A stretch of DNA of 64,000 nucleotides from the IMG/VR virus record IMGVR_UViG_3300040801_002513, positions 1-64,000 of that record, one strand, 5' to 3'. The notes under the pieces are model-generated. The model saw only the letters and a program-made list of their open reading frames with translations, had not been told where the DNA came from and searched no databases. Below are positions 1-9,530 of the stretch, in pieces. A program made the translations under genes and the position numbers. Source of the stretch: a virus. Numbering within the stretch: the stretch's first letter is position 1; each line of letters opens with the position of its first letter.

Positions 1-3000
1 TTTAGCTTTCTCAAACAGCTTCGCATTTTTCCAGCTTCTTTTATAGTGACTAAACCTTTACCTGCGTCTGTAAATATATCAAGTATAAATTTATTCCCTG
101 AGGTACTCAGTTCTTTAGCTAAACCCTCCACATCCATATTAGGGTCGTAGTTTCTATGGAGTTTACGTTTGTTTTTTAACAATATTTCAGAAGATAGCTC
201 TCCCATACTCTTAGGCATTATAGCTGCACCTAATCCGGCAGCTTTCTTCTCCTCAGCAGTAAGAACATTGATTTCTTTATGTTTAGCTCCAGCTACTATG
301 TCACCTAAAGTTGAAGGTTTTGTAGGTGTTACTGACACACCTTTTGATCCGAAACGAGTAGTTAGCTTTCGTCCAAAATGGTTTAAAAATAACTCCGCAA
401 GTTTAGCGGTCTGTACTTCTACCGACTCTCCCCTATTAGCAGTAATTTCATTCTGAACATCCGTGAGTTTTACTTTAGAAGCTCTACCCTTATAGTCTTC
501 AGATATACCCATAATACTCATTATGGTTTTATTAACCTCATCTAGGTCTCCAGCTTCTATTCTAGATACCCCAGGCCCATCTTTGGGTCGCACTAATTTC
601 TTAACCGCACTTGTAGCTGCTTGGGCTAATTTACCTGAAACCAATATCTGGTCTTCAAATGTACCTGCGGTGTGGCTTAGTTCAGCTAGTACATTATAAC
701 CATACCCTTCATTTTTATTCCCAAAACGGCCTGCTTGTATAACTCTGTCTTCAGACTCTGATCTTAGATTTGGAAATTCAGGCATTACAGAAGCTTGGCC
801 GAAATGCGCTTTATTGTACCCGTGGGCAGAAGAAACACCTCCTATATTACGGCCTGTTTGTTGGAACTGTGTACCAAAAGGAGATAGTTCTCTTAAGTTA
901 CCTGTGTACATAGGTAAAGTTCTTCCAGGAACATTTAATATATCATCTGCCGGACTAAGTTTACTGGCGTGAGACTCTGGTAAACCTAAACTTGATAACT
1001 GTGTAACATCGCCTACATTTAGTGATTTTAAACGTCCTTTATCTATAACGCTTGTATCATCTAGACCCTTTAAAGTAGCTACTTCATAAAATAAGTCATT
1101 TACTCTTCTATTAAACTCCGTAATAAAGGATTTCTTATTTTGGTCATTGAGATCAAATTTAAACTGCTCACTTGATATATCTTTATTAAATTTCTTTCTC
1201 TGACTATCGCTCAACAATTTGTTATCTGGGTCATTGCCTAGAGTGTAGGCACTAGAGTTATTAAATAAGGTTGTAACAGTACTACCTTGGTGCATACCAC
1301 GTCTAGGTGAACTAGGCTCTACTATAGGCATTAAACCTTCTAAGCCTGATATAGCTTTTTCAAAATTACCTATAGCCCCCGTAGATGTAGCAATGTTATT
1401 AACAATATCCGCTATTTTATCAGATACAGTTGTATTTATTATTTTATACATGTCTGTGAAATCTATTCTATCTGCAGAACGTACAACTTTAGTAGCAGAA
1501 ACATCTATAGCTGCCATTGCTTGTATAATCGTGTCTGCTGTAGCATCTGTAGCCGTAGCTGCTGCATTTAAGTGATTTAATAGCTTTTTAGCTTCATCTT
1601 CTGCTTTTAATTCTGTAGGTATTCTTCTTCCTGTAGGATTACCCTCTTTGTCTAATTCTGGCTTGGAAGTACCTTTAGTAATTCTTTGTCTTTCTATGCT
1701 TATAGGACCAATAGCACGTTTATATATAGCTTCGATTCTTTTTATAGGTACATCGCCAGTTTTTTCATCTGCAGAGGCTCCTTTAATAAGGTCCCTAGAC
1801 AATTGTTCATAAGTTTTTTTACTCAGTACAGGTGAGCCATCCTCGCCTGTACCAACAACCATACGACTATTTGGACTAGTGTTTGCTTTTATTGTTCTAA
1901 CAGCTTTAGCTAATTCTAGTATATCTGTATTTTTAAATTTTTCACGTACTTTTTCAGATGACTTATTGTTGCTTACATAGGCTTCAAAAGCAGACTCGTG
2001 GCCAGACATATACTTAGCTTGCTGCATAGTAGACCTTTGGCTCCCATGACTCGTTTCTATAACAGTGTCACCTCTAGGGGTTACTCTTGCTGCTGGTATA
2101 GCTATAGTACGTTTAACTTTAGCTAGCTCTGAGCTTATTTTATTGGCACCAGCAGAAAGTACGTAAATATGTTTCAACGAGTCTGTAGAAGCCTGTTCTA
2201 ATTCTTTAGCTATATTGGACGTACTTGCTTTAGGTATATCAGCTTGGTGTAACTTTGTCTGTAACTTAGGGCCTAAAGCGGCTAATAATTCTTTATTTAA
2301 ACCACCCATACCATTCTGTTTAACACTTTCTTTTAACCATTTAGCTATATCCTGAGTCAACGCTTGTTTGTTATCTGGGGTCTGCTTGGATAACTTTTTA
2401 GTGTACTCATCTAATAAAGCTGAAGGAGAAGCCTCTCGGACCCCTTTACCTAATATACTTTCAAGCTTTTTGACATCTACAATGTCCATTGTCCATTGTT
2501 TGCCTTGTTGCTTAAAGGCTCTATGGCTGCCCTTTTTTGCGTCGCCTCTTTCAACTATTTGCCAATCCTGGTAACGCTCTTCTATTGGTTTCCCGGTTTT
2601 TTTACTTATAATAGGATTACCTTTAGCATCTGTTTTATACTTAGGCTTAAAAGCTTCTTTAGCTTGGGTGTATATGGTAGATTGTAGCTCATCTAAAGAT
2701 CTAGCTAGCCGCTCCATATTATTATAAACTTTAGTCTCATATTCATTCTTTCCAGAAGCTCTGTCTTGATAAGTAGCTGTAGGTAAAATAACCTCTGGTT
2801 TATATATAATAGGTATAGTAGCAGCTTTACTTTTGAATTCTGCTGTACTTGTAGGAGGTGCCCCTGCGCTATCCTTACGTTGCCTAGTAAGCTCTTCAGT
2901 AGCAGCATTATTACTCTGAATAGCATTATTAAGCTCTTGAATAAGACTTTTTATTTGAGGGACTAACTGAAGAACTTCTTTTTTACTTGTACCTGCCATA

Positions 3001-4766
3001 CCAGAAGAATCTACGTCTTTAATTTCTAGCTTAGACAGTTTGTTGAAGAAATTATCTAATTTACCCTCAATAGGCTTAGTAATAATATCAGACCTAGGGT
3101 CTAAGTCTTTATTGGCAGCTTTTTTAGTAGTACGTGCCTCTTCTTTTCGGTCCATAACACTATGGAGAGAATTTAATCTTGCGTATAAAGAATTAATGGC
3201 CTGCTCTAAAGATTTTACTTCTTTAGTTAAATTATCCTTACCTCTGCTTGTTATCTGTGTTCCATTATGATCTTTACCAGAATCTAAAGATTGCTGCTTT
3301 TTAGTTAAAGAAGTTACCTTCTTTTCTATCTCTGCCCCTATAGACGCGCTTACCATGTCAAAATTACGCACTAACTTGGTTAATTTACTCTCTAATTCAA
3401 CAAGTGCAGAACTATCTATACCTAATTTTAGACCTTCTTTACCTTGTTTTTTTAACAGCGCTATACTATGAAGTATCTGCTCTACAGACTGGGAATCAAC
3501 ATCTATACCTAAAGTCATAAGCTGATCTTTAGATAGGTCACTGAGCTCTTTCTTTACTTTACCAGAGTCTAATTGTACCCCAATGGTAGTTGTTTGATCT
3601 TGTGTTATACCATCTAAAACTTGTTGTGCTTCCTTATCTCCTGTTACTTTTAAACGTACTTCTATTGTTTGGGCACCTTTTAGTAAATCTACTACACTGC
3701 GCAAGTCTTCTATACTTTTCTTTACATCTACAAGTTTAGGTAATTTAACTTCAGTTACAGAAACGTCTTGTACTTGTTTTGAAGTACTTCCTACAGTCTT
3801 TATAAGTTTATCTAATTCTGGGGAATTGTTAGTTGATTTCATGCTGGAAAGTTCAGACATGAAAGACTTAAGGACTTTAGTGAACTCTTGAATATTACCT
3901 TCTAGTTTAGAAGAATCAAAAGTGTTATTTATAGTAGCACCTTGAGAATTTTTATTATAAGAATTTACAGAAGTACTTAACAGAGATACTACTTTTGTCA
4001 ATAACTGTTTTACGTCGTTATCTGATTTTGTAGAAGCTTCTCTTACGTTTTTATTTAATGATGCATTTAATTTTTGAAGTTCTTTGGTTATTTCAGAAGA
4101 TATACCTAAATCACTTTGCTTGGATATACTCTTTACATTGCTGATGGTACCTTTAGCGGAAGAAACTTTATTAACTACTGCATTCAAAGCAGCAACCACT
4201 GCTTGCATATCAGAGTCTTTATTTTGTGATTTGACTGCCTCTAGTAGTTTAGGGAGTACTGACATATCCCTATTCAAAGCTGATAACTCTTTAACTACTT
4301 TAGACATATCTACTACTTGCTGGGTAGGAATAGCAGCAGCTATGTCACTCACCATACGTTTTACATTTATAGAACTTCCTTGGGCGGCGGCAGGGAGATT
4401 TTTAGCTAAACCTTCTTTTAATGCTTTAGTTATTGCGGCCTCTATATTTTTGGTATCTACTTTTACATCTGGTGAAGACGCACTATTAATGGCTTTCTCT
4501 AAAGACTTCCCTAGGTCACTAGCTAAAGTCTTAGTTGCCTTTTGAATATCAACTCCGCCATTTTTGGCCTTACTACGTGATACTCCATTACTTAAAGCCG
4601 AACTTATAGCCTTACTAATAGAATTTTCCATAGTTTTTAGGGATCTACTCAAAGCCTGTTCAATGGTCTTACTTATGGCAGATGTGTCCACTTGCTGAGC
4701 TTTAGTGGAGCCTAGGACTCTTGAGTCTTCTTTATTCTGAATAGTGATTTTATATTCGCCAGCCAA
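1..4766 (-). CDS. Tail tape measure-like protein (C-terminus beyond left edge)
   Basis: This is a very long open frame, about 1588 codons inside the window, that runs off the left edge. The start is a TTG at 4764-4766, preceded at good spacing by AGGGGG. No ATG fits this position. I checked the frame at several points and it reads as polar, Ala/Ser/Lys/Glu-rich, helical protein with many heptad-like stretches and no enzyme motif. Tape measure proteins set tail length and lie just after the tail tube and the assembly chaperones, which is the order seen here. More than 1588 residues would imply a tail of roughly 240 nm or longer (family rule of about 1.5 angstrom per residue, inferred). No transmembrane cluster was seen in the part I read. 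Another large virion protein is the main alternative. Confidence 0.72.
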   Translation of the reverse strand, partial: MAGEYKITIQNKEDSRVLGSTKAQQVDTSAISKTIEQALSRSLKTMENSISKAISSALSNGVSRSKAKNGGVDIQKATKTLASDLGKSLEKAINSASSPDVKVDTKNIEAAITKALKEGLAKNLPAAAQGSSINVKRMVSDIAAAIPTQQVVDMSKVVKELSALNRDMSVLPKLLEAVKSQNKDSDMQAVVAALNAVVNKVSSAKGTISNVKSISKQSDLGISSEITKELQKLNASLNKNVREASTKSDNDVKQLLTKVVSLLSTSVNSYNKNSQGATINNTFDSSKLEGNIQEFTKVLKSFMSELSSMKSTNNSPELDKLIKTVGSTSKQVQDVSVTEVKLPKLVDVKKSIEDLRSVVDLLKGAQTIEVRLKVTGDKEAQQVLDGITQDQTTTIGVQLDSGKVKKELSDLSKDQLMTLGIDVDSQSVEQILHSIALLKKQGKEGLKLGIDSSALVELESKLTKLVRNFDMVSASIGAEIEKKVTSLTKKQQSLDSGKDHNGTQITSRGKDNLTKEVKSLEQAINSLYARLNSLHSVMDRKEEARTTKKAANKDLDPRSDIITKPIEGKLDNFFNKLSKLEIKDVDSSGMAGTSKKEVLQLVPQIKSLIQELNNAIQSNNAATEELTRQRKDSAGAPPTSTAEFKSKAATIPIIYKPEVILPTATYQDRASGKNEYETKVYNNMERLARSLDELQSTIYTQAKEAFKPKYKTDAKGNPIISKKTGKPIEERYQDWQIVERGDAKKGSHRAFKQQGKQWTMDIVDVKKLESILGKGVREASPSALLDEYTKKLSKQTPDNKQALTQDIAKWLKESVKQNGMGGLNKELLAALGPKLQTKLHQADIPKASTSNIAKELEQASTDSLKHIYVLSAGANKISSELAKVKRTIAIPAARVTPRGDTVIETSHGSQRSTMQQAKYMSGHESAFEAYVSNNKSSEKVREKFKNTDILELAKAVRTIKANTSPNSRMVVGTGEDGSPVLSKKTYEQLSRDLIKGASADEKTGDVPIKRIEAIYKRAIGPISIERQRITKGTSKPELDKEGNPTGRRIPTELKAEDEAKKLLNHLNAAATATDATADTIIQAMAAIDVSATKVVRSADRIDFTDMYKIINTTVSDKIADIVNNIATSTGAIGNFEKAISGLEGLMPIVEPSSPRRGMHQGSTVTTLFNNSSAYTLGNDPDNKLLSDSQRKKFNKDISSEQFKFDLNDQNKKSFITEFNRRVNDLFYEVATLKGLDDTSVIDKGRLKSLNVGDVTQLSSLGLPESHASKLSPADDILNVPGRTLPMYTGNLRELSPFGTQFQQTGRNIGGVSSAHGYNKAHFGQASVMPEFPNLRSESEDRVIQAGRFGNKNEGYGYNVLAELSHTAGTFEDQILVSGKLAQAATSAVKKLVRPKDGPGVSRIEAGDLDEVNKTIMSIMGISEDYKGRASKVKLTDVQNEITANRGESVEVQTAKLAELFLNHFGRKLTTRFGSKGVSVTPTKPSTLGDIVAGAKHKEINVLTAEEKKAAGLGAAIMPKSMGELSSEILLKNKRKLHRNYDPNMDVEGLAKELSTSGNKFILDIFTDAGKGLVTIKEAGKMRSCLRKL

Positions 4767-4770
4767 TAGA

Positions 4771-5781
4771 TTATCCCCCTACGGTTCTTTTCTTAATGTC
4801 CGCCCTGTCTTTAACTTTTTGGGCTTCCTTGGGTTTATCATACGTAATATCTTGGTACAGTTCGTTAGACCTTGTTACAATGACCTCTTCTGAGTCAAAA
4901 GCTGATAAAGTTCCTTTGTGCTTTATTTTTCTCTCTTTATTTATAGAAGTTTCATTATTCATCTCATTGTAGTAATCTTCCATGAACTTATCTAAGAGTT
5001 CATCATCATTTATTACATTATCGGAGGGCCTATCATTGGGCATCATTGAGTAGATCTGGTCATAGTAGTTAGACCAATATACTAAATTAAGCTGGTCAAC
5101 ACTATAATCAACAGCGGGAATTCCTAATAAGGTGTCCGAAGTTTTCATACTATTATTATACCTTATTCTCCATAAGGTACTTCTAGCTATAAATCTTATT
5201 ACTGATATATCTATACCCCGTATAAAATTTACGTAAGCAGAAAGTATTTTAGTTTTTAAACTATCATCCTTCTCATGTATAAAATCTTCGTAAGTACTCC
5301 AGTACTTATTACCAGAACTGTCATAAGTACATTCGTAGCAATTAAAATTATTTACTTCTTCTTCCGCTTTAGTTTCAGCAGACATGTACAACTTTGAATA
5401 TTTTTTATAAAGCAGTGTAGATATTTGTTCGTTTAAATCTGTTATAATTTTTCTAATTCTTTCTTGATTAGCTTTTACTTTTAAAGTTTTTTTCAGAACA
5501 ACCTCTTGTGCTTTTACCTGAGATTGTAATTTAGCTACTTTATTAGTATCGTCTTCGCTAAATATCCCTCTTGCCAATATTATGTCTTCGAGATCTTTCT
5601 TAGGTAATAAGCCCTCAGCTAACGCTTTCTCAAAAGCTTCTTCGTAAATTAATTTAGACTTTACCTTAATCTCATTACTTGGGTGGTAAATATAAATAAA
5701 CTCATTTTTGAAGCGTAAAAAAGTTTTTCCAAGGGCTATCTTACTAATTACTAGATCTGTCTCTTCATAGGTCAATTCCAT
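4771..5781 (-). CDS. Putative tail assembly chaperone, second protein
   Basis: 336 residues, unrecognised by motif. It begins MELTYEETDLVISKI, has a coiled-coil-prone centre (about residues 80-130) and ends in a basic tail. Its job is inferred from position: between the major tail protein and the tape measure gene, where most tailed phages encode two tail assembly chaperones that coat the tape measure protein during tube assembly. It stops 4 bases before the tape measure start. The start codon has no clear Shine-Dalgarno sequence, and a strong hairpin lies 8 bases upstream, so its translation may depend on the preceding gene. Confidence 0.5.
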   Translation of the reverse strand: MELTYEETDLVISKIALGKTFLRFKNEFIYIYHPSNEIKVKSKLIYEEAFEKALAEGLLPKKDLEDIILARGIFSEDDTNKVAKLQSQVKAQEVVLKKTLKVKANQERIRKIITDLNEQISTLLYKKYSKLYMSAETKAEEEVNNFNCYECTYDSSGNKYWSTYEDFIHEKDDSLKTKILSAYVNFIRGIDISVIRFIARSTLWRIRYNNSMKTSDTLLGIPAVDYSVDQLNLVYWSNYYDQIYSMMPNDRPSDNVINDDELLDKFMEDYYNEMNNETSINKERKIKHKGTLSAFDSEEVIVTRSNELYQDITYDKPKEAQKVKDRADIKKRTVGG

Positions 5782-5789
5782 AGAAGTAA

Positions 5790-5815
5790 GGCGTGAGCAG
5801 TAGTCTGCCCACGCC
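5790..5815 (-). promoter_or_regulatory. Intergenic hairpin between the two chaperone candidates
   Basis: GGCGTG (5790-5795) pairs with CACGCC (5810-5815), and an inner CAG/CTG pairs as well. On the minus strand the hairpin ends 8 bases before the ATG of the downstream gene. That gene lacks a Shine-Dalgarno sequence, and there is no T-run. A role in translation coupling or re-initiation is inferred. Confidence 0.5.
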
Positions 5816-5825
5816 TAGCCCATTA

Positions 5826-6569
5826 TTAGTCAGTTTTCTTAGTATCTTTAGTTCTACGAGATGCCGGCTTTTTCTTAACTTCCAGGGCTTTTTCTTCAGC
5901 CTTTTCTTCTTCGACTTCTTTTGCCATATCTGCTATTTCTTTTATAACTTCTACAGAAGCTTCTGCTTCTAGCTCTTTCATAGCTTTAGCTTCGGGGGTA
6001 TTATCTAGGAAATCACTATCTAAACCTTGCAAGTACAACATGATTTCAAAACGTGCTTGCTGAGCTAAAGACTGTACCTTCTCTGTAAGATAAGTATTAT
6101 AGTCTGGCCATATATTTTTACCAAACTCATCTACTACTAATCTTGAGGTTAAGAACTCTAATCTGGCATCATCAGCCATCTGCTCGCAAGTATTACCTAG
6201 TGGGGCATTTAAACGTTGGTTCCATTGGAATAATTCTTCTCTAGCTACAGCCACTTGTACAGCTAGTTCTGCTTTCTCTTCAGAATTTTTTGCCTCTGAT
6301 AAAGCAGACACTTTAGCACCTAACTCAGAAGAAAGTTCATTAGACCGCTGTTCAAACTCTGGGCCTATGATACCTCGTCTCATTAGAATATCTGTCATCT
6401 CAGCTGTAGTTGTAATACCAGCAACCAGACTTTTGGTGTAGGACTTACTATACTCCCAGTCAGCCCCTCTGATATCTTCTGCGGTAGGAGAAACAATGTA
6501 GTAAGTTGTTTCTGTATTTGCATTAAAAAACGATCTTAAATCTTCTTTACTAAATTCTTTATTTTCCAT
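5826..6569 (-). CDS. Putative tail assembly chaperone, first protein
   Basis: 247 residues with a clear Shine-Dalgarno AAGGAG before the ATG. The sequence is helical and acidic, and the last 45 residues are Glu/Lys-rich (KAEEKALEVKKKPASRR). I see no catalytic motif. Its place directly downstream of the major tail protein and upstream of the second candidate and the tape measure gene fits a G-type tail assembly chaperone. There is no -1 slippery fusion to the next gene: the two frames are separated by 44 bases that include a hairpin. It could instead be an unrelated minor virion protein. Confidence 0.5.
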   Translation of the reverse strand: MENKEFSKEDLRSFFNANTETTYYIVSPTAEDIRGADWEYSKSYTKSLVAGITTTAEMTDILMRRGIIGPEFEQRSNELSSELGAKVSALSEAKNSEEKAELAVQVAVAREELFQWNQRLNAPLGNTCEQMADDARLEFLTSRLVVDEFGKNIWPDYNTYLTEKVQSLAQQARFEIMLYLQGLDSDFLDNTPEAKAMKELEAEASVEVIKEIADMAKEVEEEKAEEKALEVKKKPASRRTKDTKKTD

Positions 6570-6579
6570 ATCCAGCTCC

Positions 6580-6822
6580 TTATCTATTCTTAAATTCTAT
6601 GACATCTTCAGTTCTCTCTACGAGTTCAATCTCATAGTTACTTAATTCTGAAGCTATCGTCCTGATACAATCGTTGCCAACACGTAAGATCTTACCTCTA
6701 AGTACCGAAAATCGGTCCTTCTCTGAAACAGCTATTGATGTATAATCTAGTACTGATTCAAATAACTTAGTAACTTCTTTACGCATTACATCTTCCAAGT
6801 GCTTCCTTCCGGCTTCGTCCAT
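6580..6822 (-). CDS. Small protein of unknown function in tail cluster
   Basis: 80 residues, preceded by AAGGAGGAA at ideal spacing, so translation is likely. The sequence is mixed alpha/beta with no recognised motif. It is the first gene after the terminator that follows the major tail protein gene and lies 10 bases before the first chaperone candidate, so it is probably co-transcribed with the tail assembly genes. Confidence 0.6.
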   Translation of the reverse strand: MDEAGRKHLEDVMRKEVTKLFESVLDYTSIAVSEKDRFSVLRGKILRVGNDCIRTIASELSNYEIELVERTEDVIEFKNR

Positions 6823-6870
6823 AATTCCTCCTTAATCCTAGCCTTAATAAATATGTACCTTAAACCTACT

Positions 6871-6899
6871 ATTATATAGTCAGTTTATTCAGACAAAAA
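6871..6899 (-). promoter_or_regulatory. Candidate promoter restarting transcription of tail genes
   Basis: On the minus strand a TATAAT hexamer (6871-6876) lies about 50 bases before the 80-residue gene and directly after a terminator. The adjoining AATAAACTGACT (6878-6889) is a near copy of a 12-mer found three more times in the left arm. No convincing -35 box at 17 bases is visible, so this is tentative. Confidence 0.35.
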
Positions 6900-6936
6900 A
6901 AATGGTACTTACAGTGATAACACCATAAGTACCATT
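6893..6936 (-). terminator. Rho-independent terminator after the major tail gene
   Basis: Perfect 11-bp inverted repeat, AATGGTACTTA (6901-6911) with TAAGTACCATT (6926-6936), followed on the minus strand by a run of 8-9 T. It lies 29 bases past the stop of the major tail protein gene. This would separate the highly expressed tube gene from the chaperones and tape measure. Confidence 0.85.
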
Positions 6937-6964
6937 ATTACTATACAAACTTCAGTTAGAAATA

Positions 6965-8554
6965 TTAGCCAATTCTTCTAACTTTATTTCCGCTCGTAAG
7001 ATTACCAATAGAAATATCTCCTTTAACTGCGTAGAGATCATTAGTAGAACGGAAAGAGAAGGTCTGAGTTGCATTAGAACCCATATCCAAAGACATGCCT
7101 TCGTCTGTAATCTTAATATGCTCAACAATCATAGTCTTAAGAGCAACCTCTGTATCAGAAGCAGAGTATGTTCCCATAACACCGTCTAACCAGTAGTTCT
7201 GTCCAATAAGGTCAGAACCTGCAGCGATTACGCGGTTAGATCCTGTACCACCAGCTTCTTCATCTGTCTGAGCGTAGACTTTTACAACTAGTTTTAAATC
7301 TTCAGAACCCATCAAATCAGCAAGACCGATGTCGTCCAAAGTACCTGCGTCGAAATCTGCTAGCTTATCAGCAACCTTAGCCCAGTTTTCTAAGTCACCT
7401 GCTGTAGAGTCTACAGATACGGTTAAAGGTACAGGAAGAGTAAGAGGCCTATCATAAGGTGATAAGTGACCTAACTCCTGTAAAGGCTCACGTGTAAGGT
7501 CAGCAGAGATGGAAGTACTTGTCAATCTCCAAGCGATATCGAAAGAAGTATCTGTATCCGATATAATATGAACTTCAACCTGGCCTTGACGTAATGCACC
7601 CAACATGTCAGGTTTATTAACGTCGTCTAAAAGTGCAAAGTACTTATTAGAAGCACCTGACCCATAAGCATCGGCAGCGTAGATAACTTCAATGGAATCA
7701 CCCTCTAGTATAGCTGCCCCTGTAGGGAAGTATATAGTGTGAGCAGAACCAGTGTCATGATAAACAAAAGTATCTAAAGCAGCTGCGACACCAGCAACAA
7801 TTTCGATATTGGTCATCGTATTGTTAGCAACGTCATACCACGTAACAGCTGGTGCGCCAGCATCACTCTTTCTAAGGAAGCCAAGTCCAGTAGAAAGGGT
7901 AGCAATGTTAGCAGCAGCATCTAAGGTTAAGTCTACATCCCCGTCAGTGATATTCTGAGCAGTTAAAACATAGGAGTCTGAATTAACAAAACGTCCGTCA
8001 TTTAACAACCACATTTTGTTATCAGTTTCCATACCGTAATTCTCTGTAGCGTTAGCTCCAGAAGAATAACTGAACTCCAGGCTGTTAACATAGACCTTAT
8101 CCATGAAAAGTGTCTGGTCTATATTATCTGCCAAAGAACCTAGAGAACACTCCTCTTGTACAGGTGCCCATAAGGTAACTCCAGGAAGTGCTCCACAAGA
8201 AACAGCAAAGTCTGCAACGCCCACACCGTGCAGGTAAGTACCTGTAGCAGATAGTGAAGCATCAACTACTTGTAAATTAGCGTTTGTTCCTGACGCGGTT
8301 GCGTTCATAGCACGTCTTGCTGGTAGAACCTGAGCAAGAGTTGCCATTGTAGTTACATCACCAAAGTCATTAGTATTCAAAGTGACTGCGACAGAAGGTA
8401 CATCATCAACAACGTCGATAATGTCCAAGTGACCCAGTTCGAAAATATCTTCACTAGTAAAGGTAGTTGTACTACCTAGGGATTGTACTCTATAGAGTAA
8501 ATCTCCGTTGCACCACACACTTTGTGATGCGTAAATTATTCTATTTCTAGCCAT
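6965..8554 (-). CDS. Major tail (tube) protein candidate
   Basis: 529 residues, beta-rich with Thr/Val/Asp-rich strands and many Gly turns. The N-terminal part (about 20-60) contains FTSEDIFELGHLDIIDVVDD, and the C-terminal segment ATQTFSFRSTNDLYAVKGDI is the sort of strand pattern seen in tube proteins. A strong Shine-Dalgarno (AAGGAGATCA) and a perfect terminator after the gene suggest high expression. It sits between the connector genes and the chaperones and tape measure gene, the usual place for the tail tube protein. At 529 residues it is longer than typical tube proteins (150-350), so an inserted surface domain is likely. A sheath is possible but I see no sheath signature. Confidence 0.6.
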   Translation of the reverse strand: MARNRIIYASQSVWCNGDLLYRVQSLGSTTTFTSEDIFELGHLDIIDVVDDVPSVAVTLNTNDFGDVTTMATLAQVLPARRAMNATASGTNANLQVVDASLSATGTYLHGVGVADFAVSCGALPGVTLWAPVQEECSLGSLADNIDQTLFMDKVYVNSLEFSYSSGANATENYGMETDNKMWLLNDGRFVNSDSYVLTAQNITDGDVDLTLDAAANIATLSTGLGFLRKSDAGAPAVTWYDVANNTMTNIEIVAGVAAALDTFVYHDTGSAHTIYFPTGAAILEGDSIEVIYAADAYGSGASNKYFALLDDVNKPDMLGALRQGQVEVHIISDTDTSFDIAWRLTSTSISADLTREPLQELGHLSPYDRPLTLPVPLTVSVDSTAGDLENWAKVADKLADFDAGTLDDIGLADLMGSEDLKLVVKVYAQTDEEAGGTGSNRVIAAGSDLIGQNYWLDGVMGTYSASDTEVALKTMIVEHIKITDEGMSLDMGSNATQTFSFRSTNDLYAVKGDISIGNLTSGNKVRRIG

Positions 8555-8669
8555 AATTGATCTCCTTAATCAAAATTTATAAATTTCAAAAAATCAGGTT
8601 AGTTTTTTTTATTGGCCTTTTCCTTTCAATATACTCCAGGTTAGTTAATTATTAGATAACTTACAGGGT

Positions 8670-9530
8670 CTAACCTTCATAAGTTGTCATATCAAAAGTT
8701 ATCTTTGACCTATAAGCATTTAAATCGGATAAGGCGACCTCGTCTTTGCCTTTTGACATAACAATAGGTAGACTTACGTGCTTCGTTACAACGTTCTCAA
8801 ACCTCAAGTTACTTACACCGCTGACAGTAGTTCTTATAAAAAAATTATCTGTTTTATCATCAGTGTATCTTCTACCTCTAAAAGTACCATCGAAATCTAA
8901 AACTGTACCCTCAGGAAAATCATAATACGGACAACTCTTTTGATATAAACCATCGTGTAAAACTTCCGCTAAATCATTTCTTTCTGCAGTTGATGAAGCA
9001 AATATAATTAAAGATACTTTACGTTCAGTATATTTTCCTCCACCTAACTGAAATCCCTTTTTAACTGTACTATTTACATCTATTACTACTACTGGTGGTT
9101 TTGAAGCCGTTACAGCGCTCCATTCATCTACTAGACTAACGTAATGCCAATAGTAATCAATATAAGCAGGTTTTACATCTGGAGTAGTTATTATACGTCC
9201 AGTTATATAATCTACTATATAACTATTATCGTCGATGACTGTTAAATCCTCATCATATAGATATACTCTATCTCTTTGCTCTGTGGTACCAGATATAGTT
9301 GTACAAACTAAAGGTACTCCAGTAAGGTCGTCAAAATAAGCAAGGCCTCTACCATATTCAAAAGGATTAGGTTCCAAGTAAGTATCTATATCATATACAG
9401 CTTTTGAGTCCGAAGATAATGAAGTAGAGTATACCAAGTTGTCCTTCTCTTGAAACTCTATAAAATCTTTTAGTATTATATCCTTTAAGTACAGGTATAA
9501 GCTAGAGTCTTCTTTCCTTAGTCTATACAT
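8670..9530 (-). CDS. Tail terminator / neck-type virion protein
   Basis: 286 residues. The C-terminal half has the pattern of a tail-completion or terminator protein: a strand (PPVVVIDVNST), the glycine-rich KKGFQLGGGKYTERKVSLII, then a helix AERNDLAEVLHDGL. The start codon follows directly after the stop of the preceding gene (TAAATG), so the two are translationally coupled. Its position between connector genes and the major tail protein supports a role at the head-proximal end of the tail. Assigned by position and pattern only. Confidence 0.5.
   Translation of the reverse strand: MYRLRKEDSSLYLYLKDIILKDFIEFQEKDNLVYSTSLSSDSKAVYDIDTYLEPNPFEYGRGLAYFDDLTGVPLVCTTISGTTEQRDRVYLYDEDLTVIDDNSYIVDYITGRIITTPDVKPAYIDYYWHYVSLVDEWSAVTASKPPVVVIDVNSTVKKGFQLGGGKYTERKVSLIIFASSTAERNDLAEVLHDGLYQKSCPYYDFPEGTVLDFDGTFRGRRYTDDKTDNFFIRTTVSGVSNLRFENVVTKHVSLPIVMSKGKDEVALSDLNAYRSKITFDMTTYEG

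Noticed and set aside
169-4545. Several plus-strand ORFs of 60-153 codons
   Set aside because: They lie within the long minus-strand tape measure frame, lack Shine-Dalgarno sequences and have no protein-like composition.
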